Positions 56,616 to 64,000 of a DNA stretch of 64,000 bases are shown piece by piece. Where the stretch lies: the NCBI RefSeq assembly GCF_001905885.1, contig NZ_LIYH01000005.1, positions 434,001 through 498,000 of the forward strand, written 5' to 3'. A program made the position numbers and the translations under genes. The notes beneath the pieces were generated by a model, which did not search any database, was not told the origin of the DNA, and saw only the letters and a list, made by a program, of their open reading frames with translations. This DNA is from Streptomyces sp. CB03234 (GTDB lineage Bacteria > Actinomycetota > Actinomycetes > Streptomycetales > Streptomycetaceae). How positions within the stretch are numbered: position 1 is the stretch's first letter; each line of letters begins with the position of its first letter.

Positions 56616-56697
56616 GGGCCGTACGCGGCGGCGGGCCGTACGCGGCGCCGGTGCCGCGTCAGCCGGTGCCGGTGCCGCGTCAGCCGGTGCCGAGGAT
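56616..56697. repeat. Short tandem repeats at a convergent junction
   Basis: Two 17-bp copies of GGGCCGTACGCGGCGGC-like sequence are followed by two or three CCGGTGCCGCGTCAG units. These run into the MerR stop codon (56680-56682). Irregular, but the same class as the repeats at 5.1, 23.3 and 33.0 kb. Confidence 0.7.
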
Positions 56698-57078
56698 CCG
56701 GCAGATGGGGCCCTCCGGGCAGGTGGCCGGGTCGGTGGCGTCGGCCTTGTCCTTCAGGTCGAGGAGCGCGGTGCGGGCCCTGGTCAGCTCGGCGATCCGC
56801 TCCTCGACCTGCTGGAGGTGCCGGGCGACCAGCGTGCCGACGTGGCGGCACGGGGCCTCGCCGCTGTCGCGGACGGTGAGGACCTCGCGGATCTCGGCGA
56901 GGGTGAGCCCGGCGGCCTGGGCGTTGCGGATGAAGGCCAGCCGGTCGGCCGCCCGGGGCGGGTAGTCGCGGTAGCCGGAGGGGGTGCGGGGCGGCTCGGG
57001 CAGCAGCCCGGCCTGCTCGTAGAACCGGACCGCCTTGGTGCTGATCCCGGCCGTGGTGGCGAGGGCTCCGATACGCAT
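56680..57078 (-). CDS. MerR family metal-responsive regulator
   Basis: The 132-aa regulator has an N-terminal winged HTH (MRIGALATTAGISTKAVRFYEQAGLLPEPPRT), a coiled coil, and metal-ligand-type cysteines in EAPCRHV and CPEGPIC near the C-terminus (Cys-x5-Cys, where classical MerR has Cys-x8-Cys). It is divergent from a MerB-like gene and shares a MerR-type promoter with it, so organomercury or Hg(II) is the likely inducer. Confidence 0.9.
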   Translation of the reverse strand: MRIGALATTAGISTKAVRFYEQAGLLPEPPRTPSGYRDYPPRAADRLAFIRNAQAAGLTLAEIREVLTVRDSGEAPCRHVGTLVARHLQQVEERIAELTRARTALLDLKDKADATDPATCPEGPICRILGTG

Positions 57079-57094
57079 GTCTCCACCGTACGCC

Positions 57095-57126
57095 TTGACC
57101 TTCCACCGCGCTGGAAGGTCTAGCGT
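57095..57126 (+). promoter_or_regulatory. MerR-type promoter and operator of the merB-like gene
   Basis: A -35 TTGACC (57095-57100) and a -10 TAGCGT (57121-57126) are separated by 20 bp, longer than the normal 17-18 bp, as expected for MerR-activated promoters. The spacer carries a perfect dyad, ACCTTCCA-N6-TGGAAGGT (57098-57119). Confidence 0.85.
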
Positions 57127-57133
57127 CGCCGGT

Positions 57134-58084
57134 ATGGACGACATGGACGACATGCGACTGACCGTGCTGATGGTGCCCGAGTGCCCGACGGCCGGCGTGC
57201 TGCGGGAGCGGCTCGCCGAGGCCCTCGCCGGGCGGGACGACGTACGCGTGGAGTGGCGGGAGGTGCGGGACGAGGCCGAGGCGGTACGGCTCGGCATGCA
57301 CGGCTCGCCGACCCTGCTGGTGAACGGTGCCGATCCCTTCGTACGGGACGGGGAGACGGCGAGCCTGTCGTGCCGGGTGGGCGCGGGTGCGCCGTCGGTG
57401 GAGCGGCTGCGTGCCGCCCTCGCGGAGGCGGGGCCGGGGGCGGGGGCCGCCGGGATGGTGGCGCGGGGCGGCCGGGGGCGCCTGGCGCCGGTGGACGGCG
57501 GGCAGCGGGCGGTGCAGCAGGCGGTGCTGCGTGCCTTCGCCACGCACGGCCGGGCGCCCACGGAGGCGGAGCTGACGGCGGCGGCCGAGCCGTACGGGGT
57601 TCCGGTGGACCGGGTGCTCGCCGCCCTGTCGGCCGCCGACCACCTGAGCGTCGACGCCCGGGGCCGCATCCGGGCGGCGTACCCCTTCTCGCCCGTCCCC
57701 ACCGCGCACCGCGTCCGGATCGCGGGCGGCCCCGAGGTGTGGGCCATGTGCGCGGTCGACGCCCTCGGTATCGCGCCGATGCTCGGGCGGGACGTGGAGA
57801 TCCGGTCGGCCGACCCGGTGACGGGGCAGGCCGTCACGGTCGCCTTCCGGGACGGTACGGCGGTGTGGGAGCCGCCCTCGGCGGTGGTCCTCGCCCGGAC
57901 CGGGTCGTGCGCCGGCCCGGCGGTGGACGTCTGCTGCGGCACCCTGAACTTCTTCGCCGGTCCCGCCTCGGCCCGGCGCTGGGCGGACGACCACCCGGAG
58001 GTGCCCGTCGAGATCCTCGGCCACGACCGGGCGGAGGCGCTCGGCCGCGACGTCTTCGGCCCGCTGCTGGGCGGGCCGGCCTGA
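57134..58084 (+). CDS. Thioredoxin-like domain fused to alkylmercury lyase (MerB)
   Basis: MerB cleaves the carbon-mercury bond of organomercurials and yields Hg(II). The ~316-aa protein adds an N-terminal ~95-residue thioredoxin-like module (LTVLMVPECPTAGVLRERL, ending near RAALAEAG) with only one Cys of the CxxC motif. The MerB part (~residues 120-310) has all three catalytic positions: C206 and D209 in AMCAVDAL, and C267 in DVCCGTLNFF. The start at 57134 lies close to the MerR promoter. The fusion may help to deliver or receive the metal. Confidence 0.88.
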   Translation: MDDMDDMRLTVLMVPECPTAGVLRERLAEALAGRDDVRVEWREVRDEAEAVRLGMHGSPTLLVNGADPFVRDGETASLSCRVGAGAPSVERLRAALAEAGPGAGAAGMVARGGRGRLAPVDGGQRAVQQAVLRAFATHGRAPTEAELTAAAEPYGVPVDRVLAALSAADHLSVDARGRIRAAYPFSPVPTAHRVRIAGGPEVWAMCAVDALGIAPMLGRDVEIRSADPVTGQAVTVAFRDGTAVWEPPSAVVLARTGSCAGPAVDVCCGTLNFFAGPASARRWADDHPEVPVEILGHDRAEALGRDVFGPLLGGPA

Positions 58085-58089
58085 CGCGC

Positions 58090-58260
58090 CTACCGGAGCG
58101 GGCGGTTGCGGGAGCGGCGGGACCAGCGGACGGCGAAGAAGATCACGTCGATGACCAGCACGACGATGCCGATGATCAGCAGGTACATCAGGCCCTCGGC
58201 GACGACACCGATGAGCCCGAGGATGATGGCGACGATGATCAGGAACAGGAACAGCGCCAT
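58090..58260 (-). CDS. Small hydrophobic membrane protein
   Basis: The 56-aa protein is almost wholly two hydrophobic helices: LFLFLIIVAIILGLIGVVAEG and LMYLLIIGIVVLVIDVIFF, followed by a basic tail RWSRRSRNRP. It resembles small stress-induced hydrophobic peptides common in streptomycetes. It converges with the merB-like gene across 5 bp and sits 34 bp downstream of the PRC gene. Confidence 0.8.
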   Translation of the reverse strand: MALFLFLIIVAIILGLIGVVAEGLMYLLIIGIVVLVIDVIFFAVRWSRRSRNRPLR

Positions 58261-58294
58261 GGGATGAGCACCTCTTGGAGGACGGGGCGGACGG

Positions 58295-58651
58295 TCAGCG
58301 GCGCGCGAGCTTCCGTTCGCCGTTGGCGCCGGGCTCGTAGGACATGCCGTAGTGCTGGAAGATCGCGACTTCGCTCTCGGCGGGCAGAACGTCGTCCGTG
58401 CCGATGGACGGCGACTTGCGGACCTCACCCTTGGGGTGCGACACCTTCAGGTAGCCCGGTCCGACGATCGCCCCGTCGAGCGGGACGAACACCAGCCGCT
58501 GCCGGGTGGGCAGCCCCGTCTTGACGGTCGCCATGGCCGGTTCGTCGGTGATGGTGTCCACGTAGATGGCTTCCAGCACGCCGATCTTGTGGCCCTTGGG
58601 GTCGACGACGTCGTGATTGCGCCACTCGCGGATATCTGCTGACTGGATCAT
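58295..58651 (-). CDS. PRC-barrel domain protein
   Basis: The 118-aa protein starts MIQSADIREWRNHDVVDPKGHKIG and has the barrel strands VLEAIYVDTITDEPAMATV and RLVFVPLDGAIVG, typical of PRC-barrel proteins in RNA processing or stress responses. It is common in Streptomyces stress regions. The specific role is unknown. Confidence 0.9.
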   Translation of the reverse strand: MIQSADIREWRNHDVVDPKGHKIGVLEAIYVDTITDEPAMATVKTGLPTRQRLVFVPLDGAIVGPGYLKVSHPKGEVRKSPSIGTDDVLPAESEVAIFQHYGMSYEPGANGERKLARR

Positions 58652-58755
58652 GCGTTCTGCCCTCTGAGCGGGTCCGTACGGTCGGTCTCGCGTTCTCGCT
58701 GTCCAGCCTCCGCCCGCGCGCCGACGGGCGCCACCGCACCGGCGGATCCGGTACG

Positions 58756-59019
58756 TCAGGTCTCGTCCTCCCGCGGCGGGGCGTCGTCCGCCGACCTGCT
58801 GGAGGCCAGCCAGGACCGGGCGGGTTCGGCCGCGCGGGTGGTGTCGAGGGTGAGGTGGAGCCTGGTCCCTCCCTCACCCCCGGCGGGGTAGCTGCGCTGC
58901 TCCGTGGCGTCGAAGCAGCGCCGGAGGACCTCCGCGACGCGCCGCGCCGTCTCGGGAGACGCGGCGACGATCCGGACCTCGGCGTGTCCGGCCGCCGGCA
59001 TGGGTTCCGCGGTGCTCAT
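58756..59019 (-). CDS. Conserved hypothetical protein
   Basis: The 87-aa product begins MSTAEPMPAAGHAEVRIVAASPETARRVAEVLRRCFD and is predicted soluble with one alpha/beta unit. An in-frame ATG at 59145 would extend it by 42 low-complexity residues and is less likely. No domain is recognised. It belongs to a stress-type cluster with the PRC and DUF5994 genes. Confidence 0.65.
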   Translation of the reverse strand: MSTAEPMPAAGHAEVRIVAASPETARRVAEVLRRCFDATEQRSYPAGGEGGTRLHLTLDTTRAAEPARSWLASSRSADDAPPREDET

Positions 59020-59221
59020 GGTCAGGTCGTTCCTCACGCGGGGGGAGGGGGCCGTGCGTCGGGTGCGTCGGGCCGAGCGTGCCGCCGCTGCTCCGCCGTC
59101 GGTCACCCCCTGCGTCTTCCCGGCTCGCGGCGTCCGTAACGTCACTGCGGGGAGGGCGGGCGGAGTACGGTGAAATCACCGACCGGCCGAAGCGCCGGAT
59201 CCGTAGACGGGCGGCACCACC

Positions 59222-59737
59222 ATGACGCACTCGGACTCCTCCTCCCCGCCCCCGCCCCCGCGCAAGCTCCTCCCGGACGCCATTCACCACGAGGTGAAGC
59301 CGGGTACGGCGCTGCTGAGGCTCCAGACCACCCGATCCCGTGAGGGAATCCTCGACGGCGCGTGGTGGCCGCGCTCGCGCGACATCGGCACCGAGCTGCC
59401 CAACCTGATCAGCGCGCTGACCGAGCACCTCGGCCCGGTCACGCGCGTCGGCCTGGACGCCGACGCATGGGAAGGGCTCCCGGTACGTCTGGTCATCGAC
59501 GATCGCGTCGTCCACATCGACGCGTTCCCCGTCGGCGACGACACCGTCCTCATCACCCGGGGCGAACGCGACTACTTCACCCTCCTGGTCGTCCCCCCGC
59601 ACGCGACTGCGGACGCGGCGCGCAGCGCGATGGCCCGAGCGGTCCGGGCCGACAACGTCACCGACGCCACCCACATCCTCATCGACACCGGCACGGGCAC
59701 CGGCACCGGCACGGGCACGGGCCCGGCAGCACCGTGA
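59222..59737 (+). CDS. DUF5994 family protein
   Basis: The 171-aa protein contains TRSREGILDGAWWPRSRDIGTELPNLISAL and the segment MARAVRADN, typical of DUF5994. Its C-terminal ten codons are a GGC-ACC type hexamer repeat giving a Gly-Thr run. The function is unknown. Confidence 0.85.
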   Translation: MTHSDSSSPPPPPRKLLPDAIHHEVKPGTALLRLQTTRSREGILDGAWWPRSRDIGTELPNLISALTEHLGPVTRVGLDADAWEGLPVRLVIDDRVVHIDAFPVGDDTVLITRGERDYFTLLVVPPHATADAARSAMARAVRADNVTDATHILIDTGTGTGTGTGTGPAAP

Positions 59738-59763
59738 GCCGGACCCGGCCGCGCCCGAAAGTA

Positions 59764-59799
59764 GTTGCAGAACGGGACTAGATAGTTCTAGTCTGCAAC
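59764..59799. promoter_or_regulatory. Nested 36-bp palindromic operator of the downstream marR gene
   Basis: Outer arms GTTGCAGA / TCTGCAAC (59764-59771, 59792-59799) enclose inner arms GACTAGA / TCTAGTC (59776-59782, 59787-59793). The palindrome ends one base before the ATG of the MarR gene (59801). It includes a TAGTCT -10 candidate seven bases before that ATG, so the message is probably leaderless and the regulator probably blocks its own promoter. Confidence 0.8.
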
Positions 59800-59800
59800 C

Positions 59801-60244
59801 ATGTCCGGTCGCCCCGACGACGCTTCGGCGGAAGCGTTCTCCGATGCCTTCGTACGCTTCGTACGCACCTTCGGCCTGCTCGACGCCGATCGCACCCCCT
59901 GCGGCGCCCCGCTGTCCACGGCGGAGGCCCACGCCGTCACCGTGCTGCGCCCCGGACGTATGTCGCAGCGGGCGCTGGGCGAACGGCTGAACCTCACCAA
60001 ATCCACCACGAGCCGGCTCGTCGACCAGCTGATGACGCGTGGCTGGGCCGACCGGTCCGCCGACCCCACGGACGGCCGCGTCCAACTGGTCGGACTGACC
60101 GAACACGGCCGGCGGGTGGCGGCCGACGTGGCACGCCGCCGCGCCGACCGGCTCTCCACACTCCTCGACAGGGTGCCCAAGGCGCAGCGCCCGGCCGTGA
60201 TCCGAGCACTGCGCCTGCTGGAGGAAGCAAGCCGTGACCTGTAG
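59801..60244 (+). CDS. MarR family transcriptional regulator
   Basis: The 147-aa protein has the MarR winged helix: MSQRALGERLNLTKSTTSRLVDQLMTRGWADRSADPTDGRVQLVGLTEHG. Near the N-terminus it has one Cys in DADRTPCGAP that could be a redox or metal-sensing site. It is downstream of the nested palindrome and overlaps the lipoprotein gene by 11 bp, so both are in one operon. Confidence 0.93.
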   Translation: MSGRPDDASAEAFSDAFVRFVRTFGLLDADRTPCGAPLSTAEAHAVTVLRPGRMSQRALGERLNLTKSTTSRLVDQLMTRGWADRSADPTDGRVQLVGLTEHGRRVAADVARRRADRLSTLLDRVPKAQRPAVIRALRLLEEASRDL

Positions 60245-60719
60245 AGGCGTACGTCTGCTCGTGCCGTTCGTGGCGCTGCTGAGCATCGGATGCGGCGCGT
60301 CCCCGGAGGGGGCACCGTCCCGGCAGGAACAAGTGGCCCGCAACGGCGCCTCCGTCATGCCGTTCGACCTCGAACGCACCACCCATCGGTTCACACCGGA
60401 CGCCGACGGGCTGGTGCAGCAGGTCGTCGCCGACGAGCCCGGGGACGCCGGGCAGATCAGGCTGATCCGGGAGCACCTGGCGGACGAGGCGCGGCGGTTC
60501 CGCCAGGGCGACTACGCCGACCCCGCCCGCATCCACGGCACCGACATGCCCGGGCTCAAGGAACTGGCCGCGGGCGCGGCCGGCATCCGGATCTCGTACG
60601 CCGACCTCCCCGACGGCGCCGTCGTACGGTTCCGCACCACCGACCCCGCCCTGGTGGACGCCCTGCACCGGTGGGGCGCCGCACAGACCTCCGACCACGG
60701 CGAACACGCCGACCACTGA
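60234..60719 (+). CDS. Lipoprotein of a conserved family, often mislabelled aspartate carbamoyltransferase
   Basis: The 161-aa product begins at GTG 60234 inside the MarR gene. A lipobox LLSIGC (Cys near residue 20) predicts a membrane-anchored extracytoplasmic protein. The mature part has the family pattern MPFDLERTTHRFTPDADGLVQQVVADEP, REHLADEARRFRQGD, RIHGTDMPGLKEL, ALHRWGAAQTSDHG. It has no carbamoyltransferase catalytic motifs, so that common label is wrong. The His-rich ends suggest metal binding. Confidence 0.85.
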   Translation: MTCRGVRLLVPFVALLSIGCGASPEGAPSRQEQVARNGASVMPFDLERTTHRFTPDADGLVQQVVADEPGDAGQIRLIREHLADEARRFRQGDYADPARIHGTDMPGLKELAAGAAGIRISYADLPDGAVVRFRTTDPALVDALHRWGAAQTSDHGEHADH

Positions 60720-60833
60720 CCGGGCCACTGACCGGGCCGCCGGTCGGGCCGCCGGGCCCGGCAGCCCTGGGGTGTACTGCCCGTTCGCCGATGCCTTATG
60801 TTGCGGAGGCAAAGCAAGGGGGACGGACGACAC

Positions 60834-61136
60834 ATGGCACGGGACTACGACAGTCAGCTCCTGGAGTCGGTGGCGGTACGCCGGCGCAGAATGCGGGACG
60901 CGTTGCTGTTCGGCGCCCAGCGGGCGCGGCGCACGGCGGACGAGCGGCTCGGGAAGGTCTTCGCGGGCATCGCCATCGCGGCCGTGTTGTGCGCGGGGTG
61001 CGTCGGGTGGTCCTTCCTCCAGCACACGCTGGCCAAGCAGAAGGCCGAGCAGCGGAAGCAGGAACAGCGGTACGAGCAACCGGCGAAGCAGGAGAAGCAG
61101 GAGAAGTCCGCGGAATCCGGGAAGAGTTCGCAGTAA
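60834..61136 (+). CDS. Small membrane protein next to EccD
   Basis: The 100-aa protein has a charged N-terminus (LLESVAVRRRRMRDALL), one transmembrane helix (VFAGIAIAAVLCAGCVGWSFL) and a long Lys/Glu/Gln-rich tail predicted to be disordered or coiled. It precedes eccD in many streptomycete type VII clusters. The start ATG 60834 has an AAGGGGGA ribosome site. Its role in secretion is unknown. Confidence 0.8.
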   Translation: MARDYDSQLLESVAVRRRRMRDALLFGAQRARRTADERLGKVFAGIAIAAVLCAGCVGWSFLQHTLAKQKAEQRKQEQRYEQPAKQEKQEKSAESGKSSQ

Positions 61137-61214
61137 CTCCCGTAAAGGGAATGGGGGAACGCTGGCAATGCAGACGATCGAAACCGGTGGAACCGGCCTG
61201 ATAGGTTCCCGTAA

Positions 61215-62570
61215 GTGGTGACCACAGCAACGACTTCCCGGGCGCAACTGAGCCGGGTGACCCTGGTCGGTGAGCGACGCCGGGCCGACATCGTCCTGCC
61301 CTCCGACACCCCGATCGGTCAGCTGCTCCCGGACATCCTGCAGTTGCTGGACGACCGGGCCGCGTCCCGGCCGATGACACGGCAGTTGATCACCTCCGAC
61401 GGTTCCGCGCTGCCGCACGACGCCACGCTGGCGTCGGCCCAGGTCGCCGACGGCGCCGTCCTCCGGCTCGTCAGGGCGCACTCCGCGCCGCCCGCGCCCG
61501 TGGTGCACGACGTCACCGACCAGGTGGCCGACGACCTCGACCTCCAGGCCTGGCGGTGGCGCCCCGCCGCCCGCCGGGCCGGGGCGGGCGTGGCGACGGT
61601 CGCCTTCGCCGTGATCGCCGCCCTGCTGGCCCGCCGGGAGTTCGCGCCGGGCGCCCTGGCCGGTGCGCTCGCCGCCGTCACGCTGGTCCTCCTGGCCGCC
61701 GGTGCGCTCGTCGCCCGGATCGGGCAGGGCAACCGGGGCCTCGCGACCGCGCTGTTGCTCGCCTCCGGCAGCCTCGGCGTCCTCTCGGCCTGGAACGCCG
61801 CCGACGCGTACGACTGGTCCGGCGCCGTGCGGCTCGCGGCCGTGGCGGGCGCGCTGGTCGTGACGCTGGCGGCGCTCGGGTACTTCTCACCGCTCGGCCG
61901 GGGCGGGCTCGTCGGGGCCGCGGCCACCGCCGGGATCACCCTCGTCTGGGAGGCCGTCGCCGCCGTCCAGGCCGAACCGGCCCGGCTCGGCGCCGTCATG
62001 GCCGTCTTCTCCGTGGTCCTGCTCGGCCTGCTGCCCCGGCTCGCCCTGATGGCGTCCGGCCTCACCGCGCTCGACGACCGCCGCTCGGGCGGTGCCTCCG
62101 TCAGCCGCCACCAGGTGGCCAACGCCCTCGCGGCCACGCACCGGGGCCTCGCCCTCGCGACGATCGTCACCGCGCTGTCGGCGGCCGCGGGCGGCTGGCT
62201 GCTCACCCTGGCGGACCGGCCGACCGTCTGGACGGTCGTCCTGCCGTCGGTCATCGCCGTGGTGCTGCTGTCCAGGGCGCGGGCCTTCCCGCTGGTCGCG
62301 GAGGTGGTGGCGCTGTTCGTGGCGGCGGCCGTCCTGGTCGTACGGCTCGTGACGCTGTGGATGGACCACGCGGGCGGCGCCGGGCCGCTCACCGTGCTGT
62401 GCGCGGCCGCGGTGCTGCCGCTGGCCGCCCTGGCGGTCCAGCCGCCGGAGCACGTGCGGGTGCGGCTGCGGCGCATGGCCGACCTGGTCGAGTCCATCGG
62501 CATGGTGGGGCTGTTCCCGCTGGCGGTCGGTGTGTTCGGCGTGTACGGACAGCTGCTCGACAAGTTCTGA
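61215..62570 (+). CDS. eccD: Type VII secretion integral membrane protein EccD
   Basis: The 451-aa protein has an N-terminal ubiquitin-like (YukD) domain (~residues 1-95; VTLVGERRRADIVLPSDTPIGQLLPDIL) followed by about eleven transmembrane helices (ADDLDLQAWRW precedes the first). This is the EccD layout: a core channel component of the ESX-like type VII system. It sits between a small membrane protein and a ParA/MinD-like ATPase gene, the usual streptomycete T7SS order. Confidence 0.94.
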   Translation: MVTTATTSRAQLSRVTLVGERRRADIVLPSDTPIGQLLPDILQLLDDRAASRPMTRQLITSDGSALPHDATLASAQVADGAVLRLVRAHSAPPAPVVHDVTDQVADDLDLQAWRWRPAARRAGAGVATVAFAVIAALLARREFAPGALAGALAAVTLVLLAAGALVARIGQGNRGLATALLLASGSLGVLSAWNAADAYDWSGAVRLAAVAGALVVTLAALGYFSPLGRGGLVGAAATAGITLVWEAVAAVQAEPARLGAVMAVFSVVLLGLLPRLALMASGLTALDDRRSGGASVSRHQVANALAATHRGLALATIVTALSAAAGGWLLTLADRPTVWTVVLPSVIAVVLLSRARAFPLVAEVVALFVAAAVLVVRLVTLWMDHAGGAGPLTVLCAAAVLPLAALAVQPPEHVRVRLRRMADLVESIGMVGLFPLAVGVFGVYGQLLDKF

Positions 62571-62600
62571 GTTCTGCGGCAGGGCGGGAGAAGGGCAGAC

Positions 62601-64000
62601 ATGCCGAACGGAGACAACTGGCAGGGCGACGTCCTGCGCGACCTGCGCGCCGGCACACCCCGGCAGGCCACACCGGAGGAGGGCGCCCAGACCCCGGCCG
62701 CGGACCCGGAGACCCCGGGCACGTCCACGCCGGGCGGGGCGCGGGCCCCACAGGCCCCCACCGCGACGCCGGGTACGGGCCCGGACACCCCGGGCACGTC
62801 CACGCCGGGCGGGGCGTCGGCCCCGCAGGCCCCCACCGCGGCGCCGGGCACGGGCCCGGACACCCCGGGCACGTCCACGCCGGGCGGGGCGCGGGCCCCA
62901 CAGGCCCCCACCGCGACGCCGGGCGCGGGGAGTGCCCCCGGGCCCGGGGGTGCCTCCGGTACGGGGATCGCCACCGGCGCGCCCGGGCCCGGTACGCGGC
63001 CCCAGGCCTCGCAGGCCGCTGCTCCGGGCGGGGCGCAGACGCCGCACGGCCCCGGCCCGCAGGGCGCGCCCGCCCCGGCGGGGTACCCCCAGGCCCCCGT
63101 GGCCCACACCCAGCCCCCCGGCGCCCCGGTCGCCGCCGGACAGGGCGTGCCCGGACACGGCGCGCCGGGTCAGGGCGCCCCCGGCGCGTCCCGCCGGGCC
63201 GGGGCCGTCCCGGCGGCGCACGCCCACGCCCATCCCGGGCAGGCGCCGCGGCCTCAGGCTCAAGCGCAGGCACCCCAGGTGCCCACGCCCGCCGCGTACG
63301 TCCCGCCCCAGGAGGCCCACGACCCGCACGCCCAGGCGCGGCTGACGCAGGCCGCCCAGGAGCGGCAGGCCCGTGCCCAGCACGGCGGGACTCCGCCCGC
63401 CCCGGCCGGGTACGCGCAACACCCCGCCACCCCCGATTCGCGTCCCGTCGTCGACAAGGGGCTCGCCGCCGCCGGGCGGAAGCCGCGGCACGGGGAGGGG
63501 TTCGCCACCCGGGCCGTGCGGGCCGTCCGCCGTACCGTCTCCTCCTCCGCCGCGCGGGAGGTCGCCGAGACCACCCGTACCGCCGAGACGCTGCAGCAGC
63601 CGGTGACGACCGGGCGGCAGATCGCCGTCACGTCCATCCGGGGCGGCGCCGGCAAGTCGACCGTCGCCGCGCTGCTGGGGCTGACGTACGCGCACTACCG
63701 GCAGGACCCCGTCCTCCTCGTCGAGGCCGACCCGGCGCTCGGGTCGCTGCCGCTGCGGCTCGGCGCCGAGACGCTGCGGTGGACCACCGGGGACGTCGCC
63801 GGGATCGTCGAGCCGCAGATGTCGCTCCTCGACATCACCGGCTACCTCGTCCAGCTCCCCGACAACGCCTGGCTCCTGCCCGGCAGTCAGGGCCAGATCG
63901 GCGCGATGCTGGACACCAAGGCGTACGAGCGCGTCATGGTGGCGCTGCGCCGCTACTTCGGCGTGACCGTCGTCGACTGCGAGACCCTGCCCGCCGAGGT
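62601..64000 (+). CDS. Type VII-associated MinD/ParA-like ATPase, 5' part
   Basis: The reading frame is open to the window edge (about 466 codons, incomplete). Residues ~1-300 are Pro/Gly/Ala-rich, with about three 25-residue tandem repeats near residues 35-110 (PGTSTPGGA, APQAPTA). A P-loop NTPase follows, with SIRGGAGKSTVAALLG near residue 350, a deviant Walker A, and LLVEADPALGSLPLRLG. The start ATG 62601 has GAGAAGGG upstream. By position and type it belongs with EccD. Confidence 0.85.
   Translation, partial: MPNGDNWQGDVLRDLRAGTPRQATPEEGAQTPAADPETPGTSTPGGARAPQAPTATPGTGPDTPGTSTPGGASAPQAPTAAPGTGPDTPGTSTPGGARAPQAPTATPGAGSAPGPGGASGTGIATGAPGPGTRPQASQAAAPGGAQTPHGPGPQGAPAPAGYPQAPVAHTQPPGAPVAAGQGVPGHGAPGQGAPGASRRAGAVPAAHAHAHPGQAPRPQAQAQAPQVPTPAAYVPPQEAHDPHAQARLTQAAQERQARAQHGGTPPAPAGYAQHPATPDSRPVVDKGLAAAGRKPRHGEGFATRAVRAVRRTVSSSAAREVAETTRTAETLQQPVTTGRQIAVTSIRGGAGKSTVAALLGLTYAHYRQDPVLLVEADPALGSLPLRLGAETLRWTTGDVAGIVEPQMSLLDITGYLVQLPDNAWLLPGSQGQIGAMLDTKAYERVMVALRRYFGVTVVDCETLPAE
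62710..62935 (+). repeat. 75-bp tandem repeat, about three copies, within the MinD-like gene
   Basis: The period is 75 bp (25 codons), with near-identical copies starting at about 62710, 62785 and 62860. It keeps the frame, so the number of copies can vary without breaking the gene. The Pro-rich region may be a flexible tether. Confidence 0.9.

Noticed and set aside
60234-60719. Aspartate carbamoyltransferase label for the lipoprotein
   Set aside because: It is only 161 aa, has a lipobox and lacks the carbamoyl-phosphate binding motifs.

Overview
This window is a piece of a high-GC actinobacterial chromosome, almost certainly Streptomyces. GC is very high with strong GC bias at third codon positions. 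Starts are often GTG, and ATGA/GTGA start-stop overlaps are common. The marker content is typical of streptomycetes: an SsgA-like sporulation protein, a type VII secretion EccD, a DUF6545 membrane protein, an SAV_2336-type conflict protein and many MarR/MerR regulators. No tRNA, rRNA, CRISPR array or insertion-sequence transposase was recognised.

Layout. 1-1033: tail of an ABC drug exporter whose permease is frameshifted. 1134-12408: corrin-ring (vitamin B12) genes cobL, cobM, cbiD, cobK, cobIJ, cobH, cobG and, behind a cobalamin riboswitch, cobN, followed by a GNAT gene. 13.1-15.7 kb: an NAD(P)-binding protein, a frameshifted lipoprotein and a possible small ORF. 15782-17547: a striking 1.77-kb non-coding element with two ~530-bp inverted arms. 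17.6-23.3 kb: housekeeping and accessory genes (VOC, DUF418, DoxX/MarR, nucleoside hydrolase, a vapC remnant, DD-carboxypeptidase, SsgA-like). 23.5-26.4 kb: a four-gene cassette (XRE regulator, ImmA/IrrE-like protease, DUF6545 membrane protein, PAP2-like protein), preceded by an AT-rich, hairpin-rich intergenic region with a minus-strand terminator. 26.8-29.6 kb: VOC protein, Ser/Thr kinase, flavoprotein.

29.67-41.46 kb is the most interesting region. It looks like a compact two-armed biological-conflict island. The plus arm encodes a caspase-like protease with a C-terminal effector-associated domain, a 60-aa peptide resembling the leader of FxSxx-COOH RiPP precursors, and a stand-alone HExxH peptide-modifying enzyme. 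The convergent minus arm encodes an alpha/beta hydrolase, a VMAP protein with an N-terminal domain resembling that of the caspase, a MoxR AAA ATPase and a 1491-aa vWA-like/NB-ARC/TPR protein. The parts suggest a sensor, NTPase switch, adaptor and protease logic, but the precursor lacks the usual C-terminal FxSxx motif and no radical SAM partner is visible.

41.5-47.1 kb: DUF72, a secreted arginine-deiminase-like protein, YnfA, ArsR and an ArsO-like flavoprotein, and a glycine-rich secreted peptide. 47.3-53.5 kb: a tightly overlapping nickel/opine-metallophore-type uptake operon (binding protein, fused permease, two ATPases, MFS exporter) headed by a good Zur-box-like palindrome. 53.7-56.5 kb: EF-hand protein, DUF6875-like protein and FAD/NAD(P)-binding protein. 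56.7-58.1 kb: divergent MerR regulator and thioredoxin-MerB fusion with a MerR-type promoter. 58.1-60.7 kb: small stress-type proteins, a MarR gene with a nested palindromic operator, and a lipoprotein. 60.8-64.0 kb: type VII secretion genes running off the window edge.

Four convergent gene junctions carry 14-17-bp tandem repeats, which may act as bidirectional transcription barriers.
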